Source: Marinomonas sp. IMCC 4694 (GTDB lineage Bacteria; Pseudomonadota; Gammaproteobacteria; Pseudomonadales; Marinomonadaceae). Taken from it: DNA of 64,000 nucleotides. The translations under genes were made by a program, and so were the position numbers. The stretch is from assembly GCF_008122525.1 (NCBI RefSeq), contig NZ_VSRV01000001.1, forward strand, positions 1,364,001 to 1,428,000, in the 5' to 3' direction. Positions 26,300 to 35,400 of the stretch are shown one piece after another (position 1 is the stretch's first letter; every line of letters starts with the position of its first letter). The notes under the pieces were generated by a model, which did no database searches, was not told the origin of the DNA, and was given only the letters and a program-made list of their open reading frames with translations.

Positions 26300-26313
26300 T
26301 GTACCAAGGTACA
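26300..26313. promoter_or_regulatory. Palindrome upstream of the adhesin gene
   Basis: TGTACCAAGGTACA is a perfect 6+6 inverted repeat with a 2-bp centre, 89 bp before the adhesin start. It could be an operator for the adhesin promoter. No matching regulator is known from the window. Confidence 0.3.
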
Positions 26314-26402
26314 ATGGCCGGGCGTGCGTGCTTCATCTATCTTAGTTGTCATTATACGAACATTTTGACTTTTACAGTCTCCTCAACTTTAGGGAAAACA
26401 TC

Positions 26403-29400
26403 ATGAGCGACAGTCAACAACCTTTTGCAACACTAGGCAATCCGATCGGTTTCGTCACAGTAATGAAAGGCAGCATTCTGGTTCGGTCTCTCGACGGCCA
26501 AGAGCGAGTGATAAAGCTGGGTGATCCTGTTTTCTTTGGGGAGATGGTTATCACTGCAGGTGGTGCAAGCGTCACCATTGAATTTACCAACGGCACTCAA
26601 GTGGTGATTGGTAACGATTCCATTGTCGAAATGACCGATGAAATTTATAACACAGGGAATGCCGACGATTTGGTCGCGGATTCTGCTGCAGAGGCGGCCG
26701 CTTTACAAGACGCTATATTAGCCGGGGTTGACCCGACATTAATTCAAGACGCGCCCGCAGCGGGTGAGGTTCAAGAAGAGCAAGATCGTTTTGACGTTGA
26801 TATCGATCGTAATGACAACAGTGCGCAGGCTGGCTTTGGTAATGACACCTTAAGCAGTTTGCCTACGTACGGTTACGATACCGAAAATGGCAGTGGCTTA
26901 AACTCAGCGCCGAATATTGCGTCTTTTGCCCTTCGCGGTTTGGGTCGTAGCGCCGCTTCTGATAGCAGCACTGATAATGAAACGGGTTCAGGTTCAGGTT
27001 CTGGAGCCCTTGTGACGCCAAACGTCGCTCAGTTTGCTGATGGCTTGGTAAACGGTGTTTCGTACAGTACGTCCAGTGGATTGTCTGGTTTGACGGGCGA
27101 TCAGGGGGCTGATGGGTCTTTCCAATACAATGATGGCGATATTATTACTTTTACCGTGGGTGCGGTTACGATTGCTGAATTTCCTGCATCGTCCATTCAG
27201 GGAAGTATCGTTTTTCTACAAGACATTGCCGGCGTAGACTTATCCAATACGAATCTTAATTATATTGAGAATATGGCGATTTTCTTACAAGCCATCAGTG
27301 AGGGTTTGCAAGATAGCGACAGTTCAGATGGCGTTCTGAATACCAACGACATCATCAATATGCCTTCGGCTAATACTACGCTCACCATTACACAAACGAT
27401 GCGCGATGCTTTTGCTGATTATACGCTGAACATCAGTGACGCTGGCAAAGAGATGATTTCAGAGGCGCTTGCTCATGTGGGCATCGTATTTACTCGTGAA
27501 AGCGAATTATCGGATGGTTCTGGCCAAAACGTATTTGAAACGGATGCCGTCGAGCACCTTACCTCGACGATTAGCGAACTGGCTGGAGATCGTGCACCTT
27601 CTAGCTTTGATGAGCGCACCGTGGATACGATTGACATACCCGGTGGGCAAGTTAGCTACAACTACAGTCAAGTGGATGGCGAGATTACCTTTTTAGCCAG
27701 TGATCTGCTGGCCGGTGCGGTGGCTAAGCAAGTTGTGGCGGAAAACTTGTTGGTGTCCAACGTGAGTTTGTCAAGCGCTTACGCAGGAATTGGGACCTTA
27801 GTTGATAACGGTGATGGCTCTTATACGATCGCATTGAACGAAGGCATTGATCAATACGACCTTGAGGGATTAAGCCTAGATTATCGTGTGGAAGATTGGA
27901 CAGTATTCAAAGAGGTTACTTCCTCAACATTGGATACGTTTAAATCTCACCTGTCTACCGATGTACAGTCTGTTTCAGAAGGTGACGATTACAACCAATT
28001 TACCCTCTCTAGCACCTTGTCTTTTGACGATAGCCAAACCCTTAGAATTACCTTTACCAGTGAAAACCTCAGTGCAGAACTGGGTAAGCAAATTGCCGAA
28101 TACGCCGATGATTACTCTATGCCGGTTGAATATTCAACAGACGGTGGGGCTACGTGGATTGCAGTAACGCTTGACTCAGTTGAATTTAGAGACAGCGTTG
28201 CTTGGCCAACATTTAGTATGGAGCTACCTGCGGGCAGTACCTCTATAGATGTGCGTATTCCTATTTTTGATGACGTTAAGGTGGAAGGTACCGAGTACTT
28301 TGATGCCGTCATTACAGGTGATAACTTCTACGATGAATCTGTTTCGTTTGAAATTATTGATAATGATACTGTCGAAGCGACAGGTCCGGTCGTTTCTATT
28401 AACTACGTTTATGCGGTAGAAGGTCAGGAGTTCGCGGAATACACCGTGTCTTTAAGTACAGCGTCTACGACGGAAGTGACGGTTGATTATGACGCCATCG
28501 GCGTTGGTGCAACGGCAGGTGTGGATTATACCGACTACATTGGAACCCTTACTTTTGCGCCAGGCGAGACTGAGAAAGTCATCCGCATTGCGATTACTGA
28601 CGATACAGAAATAGAAGACATGGAAATGGCGTTTGTTACCTTATCAAACGTAACGGGTGACGCTGTTTTGGGTGATGTGCAGGGCTCCCTGCGTATTTTT
28701 GATAACGACGCGCCATCTACATTGGATGTGCAGCTTAGTATTGATGACATTACCACCGACAATGTGATCAATAAATCAGAATCAGAAGGCACTATTACCA
28801 TTACGGGTAATGTTACTGGTACAGACTTCAGTATGGCCATCGTCACATTGACCGTAAATGGACAGACTTACTCTATTAAAACGGCTGTCGACGGGACATA
28901 CAGCCTTACATTAGGTGCCAGCGAACTGACCAGCGACAGCGACCTAGTCATTGAAGGTAAAGTAAACGCTTTCGATAATAATGGTAATCGTGGTGAAGCA
29001 ACGGCTACCCATACATACACCCTAGACCTTGCTGCTGAAGCCGGCACCGTGTCCATCGACGCCATTACCTCCGACGACATCATCAACGCAACAGAATCGG
29101 CACAAACCATCACTGTTACCGGCACAGCAACCGGCGGCGACATCGCAGAAGGCGACGCCGTCACCATGACCATCAACGAAACAGCCTACACAACCACCGT
29201 CGATTCAGAGGGTAAATGGTCTGTTGATGTTACAGGTTCTGATCTGGTAGCGGATACAGCGTTTGATGCAGTTGTGTCGTCTTCTGACGCTGCTGGTAAT
29301 ACGGTTAATAGTGTTGGTACTTCGACTCATACGGTTGATGTTGATATTAATGGACGAATGTCTATATCAGATGACATTATTTCTGCTGCTGAAGCTCAAG

Positions 29401-32400
29401 GTACTGTAGCTATTACTGGGATTGTTTCTGGGGATGTGAAAAATGGCGATATAGTTACTCTTACTTTAAATGGTAAAGAGTATTCTGGCTCCGTTACTAA
29501 TCGTTTGTTTAGCATAGATGTTGCTGGTAGTGATCTTGCCCAAGATTCAGATAGACGTATCGATGCAACAATTACTCTGAGCGACAATGCAGGGAATATT
29601 CTTGTTGTAACTGCTAACTCAAATTACCAAGTTGATACGACGGCAGCGAGTGCGCCAACGGTTAGCATCGTTGACGATACAGATAATGATGGTCTGATCA
29701 GCAAAGACGAGTTGGGCAATAACAACGTCCAAGTGAGTGTGGCGGTGAATGCGGCGGATCTTGCGGCAGGCGGATCAGTGACGTTGAGCATCGGTAATGG
29801 CGATAGCGATAACACCGTGACGTTGAGCGCAGCGGATCTGTCTGAGAATGACACTTACAGCTACGACGCCGAGACGGGCACGATCACGTGGACAGAAAGC
29901 GTGGCGGAAGGTGCGCAGATCACAGTCACGGCGACACAAACGGATGCGGCGGGCAACGAGTCTGGTACAGGTTCAGACAGTGCGGCGATGGACAGCACAG
30001 CGGGCACAATCAGCATCAATGCGATCGCGACCGACGACGTGGTGGATGACAGCGAAGACGACAGCGTGACGCTAAGCGGCTCAACGACAGGCATCGAAGA
30101 AGGCCAAGTTGTGAGCGTGAGCGTGGTTGATGCGGACAATGAGGTTGTTTACAGCAACACAGCCACAGTAGACGCAGACGGCAACTGGTCAATCAGCGGC
30201 GTGGACATGAGCGAGTTCGCAGATGAAGCGAGCTACACAGTGAAAGCGGATGTGAGCGATGCGGCGGGCAACGCGGCGGAACAAGCGACTCGCGACTTCG
30301 ACACAGAAGACAGCACAGCGGGCACAATCAGCATCAATGCGATCGCGACCGACGACGTGGTGGATGACAGCGAAGACGACAGCGTGACGCTAAGCGGCTC
30401 AACGACAGGCATCGAAGAAGGCCAAGTTGTGAGCGTGAGCGTGGTTGATGCGGACAATGAGGTTGTTTACAGCAACACAGCCACAGTAGACGCAGACGGC
30501 AACTGGTCAATCAGCGGCGTGGACATGAGCGAGTTCGCAGATGAAGCGAGCTACACAGTGAAAGCGGATGTGAGCGATGCGGCGGGCAACGCGGCGGAAC
30601 AAGCGACTCGCGACTTCGACACAGAAGACAGCACAGCGGGCACAATCAGCATCAATGCGATCGCGACCGACGACGTGGTGGATGACAGCGAAGACGACAG
30701 CGTGACGCTAAGCGGCTCAACGACAGGCATCGAAGAAGGCCAAGTTGTGAGCGTGAGCGTGGTTGATGCGGACAATGAGGTTGTTTACAGCAACACAGCC
30801 ACAGTAGACGCAGACGGCAACTGGTCAATCAGCGGCGTGGACATGAGCGAGTTCGCAGATGAAGCGAGCTACACAGTGAAAGCGGATGTGAGCGATGCGG
30901 CGGGCAACGCGGCGGAACAAGCGACTCGCGACTTCGACACAGAAGACAGCACAGCGGGCACAATCAGCATCAATGCGATCGCGACCGACGACGTGGTGGA
31001 TGACAGCGAAGACGACAGCGTGACGCTAAGCGGCTCAACGACAGGCATCGAAGAAGGCCAAGTTGTGAGCGTGAGCGTGGTTGATGCGGACAATGAGGTT
31101 GTTTACAGCAACACAGCCACAGTAGACGCAGACGGCAACTGGTCAATCAGCGGCGTGGACATGAGCGAGTTCGCAGATGAAGCGAGCTACACAGTGAAAG
31201 CGGATGTGAGCGATGCGGCGGGCAACGCGGCGGAACAAGCGACTCGCGACTTCGACACAGAAGACAGCACAGCGGGCACAATCAGCATCAATGCGATCGC
31301 GACCGACGACGTGGTGGATGACAGCGAAGACGACAGCGTGACGCTAAGCGGCTCAACGACAGGCATCGAAGAAGGCCAAGTTGTGAGCGTGAGCGTGGTT
31401 GATGCGGACAATGAGGTTGTTTACAGCAACACAGCCACAGTAGACGCAGACGGCAACTGGTCAATCAGCGGCGTGGACATGAGCGAGTTCGCAGATGAAG
31501 CGAGCTACACAGTGAAAGCGGATGTGAGCGATGCGGCGGGCAACGCGGCGGAACAAGCGACTCGCGACTTCGACACAGAAGACAGCACAGCGGGCACAAT
31601 CAGCATCAATGCGATCGCGACCGACGACGTGGTGGATGACAGCGAAGACGACAGCGTGACGCTAAGCGGCTCAACGACAGGCATCGAAGAAGGCCAAGTT
31701 GTGAGCGTGAGCGTGGTTGATGCGGACAATGAGGTTGTTTACAGCAACACAGCCACAGTAGACGCAGACGGCAACTGGTCAATCAGCGGCGTGGACATGA
31801 GCGAGTTCGCAGATGAAGCGAGCTACACAGTGAAAGCGGATGTGAGCGATGCGGCGGGCAACGCGGCGGAACAAGCGACTCGCGACTTCGACACAGAAGA
31901 CAGCACAGCGGGCACAATCAGCATCAATGCGATCGCGACCGACGACGTGGTGGATGACAGCGAAGACGACAGCGTGACGCTAAGCGGCTCAACGACAGGC
32001 ATCGAAGAAGGCCAAGTTGTGAGCGTGAGCGTGGTTGATGCGGACAATGAGGTTGTTTACAGCAACACAGCCACAGTAGACGCAGACGGCAACTGGTCAA
32101 TCAGCGGCGTGGACATGAGCGAGTTCGCAGATGAAGCGAGCTACACAGTGAAAGCGGATGTGAGCGATGCGGCGGGCAACGCGGCGGAACAAGCGACTCG
32201 CGACTTCGACACAGAAGACAGCACAGCGGCGGGTGCGCCAGGCGTCACGATCACAGAAGATGTGAACGACAACGGCTACATCAGCGCAGCGGAGCTAGAT
32301 GGTGATGTGAACGTGATCGTTTCTCTAACGGGCACCAATGCGGTACGTGGTGATACCTTGACGGTGAACGGCGCGGCTATCGTACTGACAGACGCTCAAA

Positions 32401-35400
32401 TCGAAGCGGGCGAAGTGTTGACGATGGTAGCGGCGCCAGCAGAAGGCGCGACGTTGAGCGTGACGGCGACCATTACGGATGTTGCGGGTAACACGTCAGC
32501 GGAAGGTTCAGACAGTGCGACGATGGATACGACCGCGCCAGAAAATGGAGATGGTGTTAATACAATCTCATTTGAGACTAATGGTGATATTTATTTAAAT
32601 AAAATTGAAAGTGGCTCTACGGATTTGACTGGTAAGGTTGAGTCAGGAGCTTCCGTAGTTGGTATTGTGATCACGGATAGCGCGAATCCTGCCAATACAT
32701 TATCTGTTCCTGCCTCTGCTATATCAGTCGATAGCGAAGGTAATGTGTCTGTCGAAGGGCTTGATTTAGCTGGTTTAGTTGATGGTTCATTAACTGTTTC
32801 TATGTCTGTTGTTGATGCAGCGGGTAACGAAGGTAATGTTACTAATACTGCTATTTTAGATACTACTATTACAGCCGCTTTGTATTTTGATTACGTTACT
32901 GAGGACGGTATTGTTAATGCTATAGAGTCTCAGGGAACGGTTACTTTAACTGGTATCTTTGCTGTTGAAAATGACACTAATGCTAAGGATATTGTCGTTA
33001 CGATCAATGGGCATGAATACATGGTTAAAGCGGAAGACATTCAGAGTGATGGAGGTTTTTCTTTAGAAGTTACGGGTTCCGATTTAGCTAGTGATTCTGA
33101 TCATAAACTACAGGTAACAGCACGGTTTGAAGATGATGCTGGTAATACCATTATCATTGAAACTGGTGGTGGTCTTAACTACTCAGTTGATCTATATGTC
33201 GCTCCTCCAGTCATTACGTCAGTTACTGATGACTCAATATCTTCTGATTACTCTAAGGTGACTTTGCACGGTACTGGTGAGGTTGGTGCTGTTATTACAT
33301 TGTGGGTTATTTCTGGATCGACAACGGCTGGTAATGATACTAATGAAACAGGTGAATACACTGAGTTAACCAGTGTTACTACGACGGTATCGAGTGATGG
33401 AACTTGGTCTTTGGATGTTTCAAGCCTTACTGATACACCAGTAAACGATAATGAGTTCTTCAAAGTAACTCAAACGGACACTGCAGGTAATGTCAGCGGA
33501 GACTCTAATATTGTTCATTACTGGCATGGTGATTGGACAAGTGTGAGTACAGAAACCGGTGATGATTTTGTGTTGCTAGGTAGTGGCGACGATACCGTCA
33601 CAGTTGATGTCAATGACGACTCTGACTCTCTCACGGTTGATGGTGGTGCAGGTAATGATATAGCGGTGTTCTCTTCTGCGCTTTCAGAAATGCAATCTAT
33701 AACATTAGATGATGCTGGTAATGTCGTTATTGTTGATGATCATGGTGACACTAATACCTTTATCGACTTCGAGTCGTTCTCGTTTGATGATGATACTTAT
33801 ACTAAAGATGAGTTATTTGCTCCACATGCTTATGATGATGAGGCAACAACTGATGAGGACAGTGTCGCGATTACTATTGATGTACTTTCTAACGATGTGG
33901 ATTTTGACAGTCCGACTTTAACCATAACGGATGCAGACGTATCAGCGTCAGAGGGGACGGTCACGATTGTTGACGGTAAGTTAGAGTTTACACCTGCGGC
34001 AAATTTCAATGGTGAGGCGACGATTACCTATTCGGTTAGTGATGGCACAACAACTGACACAGCAACGGTCAGCGTGACTGTGAATGCAGTTGACGATGCG
34101 GTTGACGCGGTAAACGATTCTGTGACGGTTGCCGAAGACGGCAGCATTACGCTGAATCTAATCGATAATGACAGTGCGCCAGATGGAGGGTTAGAAGTTA
34201 CGGCGATCAACGACGTTGAATTAACCGGCGAATCGCAAACGATCAGTGTTAACAATGGCAGTGTCGTGATCGCGGCAACGGGTGAAATGACGTTCGAGCC
34301 AGCAGCGGACTTCAGTGGTGATATCAGCTTTGACTATGATGTAAAAGACACCGATGGTTCCACAGATACTGCGACGGTTAGTGTTACTGTGAATGCCGTG
34401 GCGGATGCTCCAATTATTACTGAGTCGAGTAATAGTAGCTCTCCAGGTATTGCCTACTCTTTGTGGAGTGGTGTTTATGCGGGGGATGCAAATGGTGACG
34501 GTGTGGTAGACTTTGATGGTAATGGTGCAAGTGTCGAGCAGCTGACTGCATTGCTAGAATCAACGCAGAATACTATACCATCTGATGACAGTGGCGTTAT
34601 TGGGAAAGTTTCTCCAATTAACGATATTCAACAGGGAACGCTTGCTGTTGCGACAACGTATGTCTATTTAGTAGCCGGTTCATCATATAGCTTCTCAGGA
34701 AATGCTGATGATAGTTTTTATGTGAAAGTCGGTGGTGATTTGGTTGCGGAGGCTCAGTGGGATAATGGAAATACAGCAATTGAATCCAGTGTATTAACGG
34801 TCTCTGAGTCAGGTTATTACCCTGTTGAAATTGCGTACCATAATCAAAATGGTGGTGGTTGTATTAATCTCGCTGTCAGTATTAATGGCGGTTATCCCCA
34901 AGACTTTGGCACAGATTCTTTTTCTATGTACCCAACGTCTACCATTCCAAATGCTGGCAAGGCGGTTTATGAAGAAGATGGGGTCACTGTTGATCATTAC
35001 TTAATGTTGAATTCTGGTTATGAGGACTCCTCGGTTCAATTAGAGGCCTTCACCATCAGTTTGGCTGATCAAGATGGATCGGAAACATTAAATACCATTC
35101 TTTCTGGTGCGCCTGAAGGAACGTCAATTACCATTGATGGTAAAGAATACGTATTTGATGAAAACAAAATGGTTGATGTTGGTAATGAGACCGATTTCAC
35201 CAACGTTACTTTGCAGACGCCAGAAAATTACAATGGAACCTTCACAATTAGTTTGACTGCCACGTCTACTGAGACGAGTAATGCTGATACGGTAGAGATG
35301 TCGAAAGATATTAGTGTGACGGTGTACGCTGTGAATGACGCCCCTGTTATATCAATCACTTCTGGTGATTCTGAGTTTGTAACTGTGTCGGAAGAAGGGC

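Noticed and set aside
29861..32047. Seven antisense ORFs of 74-92 residues inside the adhesin repeats
   Set aside because: They recur every 318 bp solely because the repeats are identical; Ser/Thr/Val-rich shadow translations without ribosome sites.
29991..32216. Regular repeats considered as a CRISPR-like array
   Set aside because: Units are 318 bp, contiguous with no spacers, and in frame within a large coding sequence.
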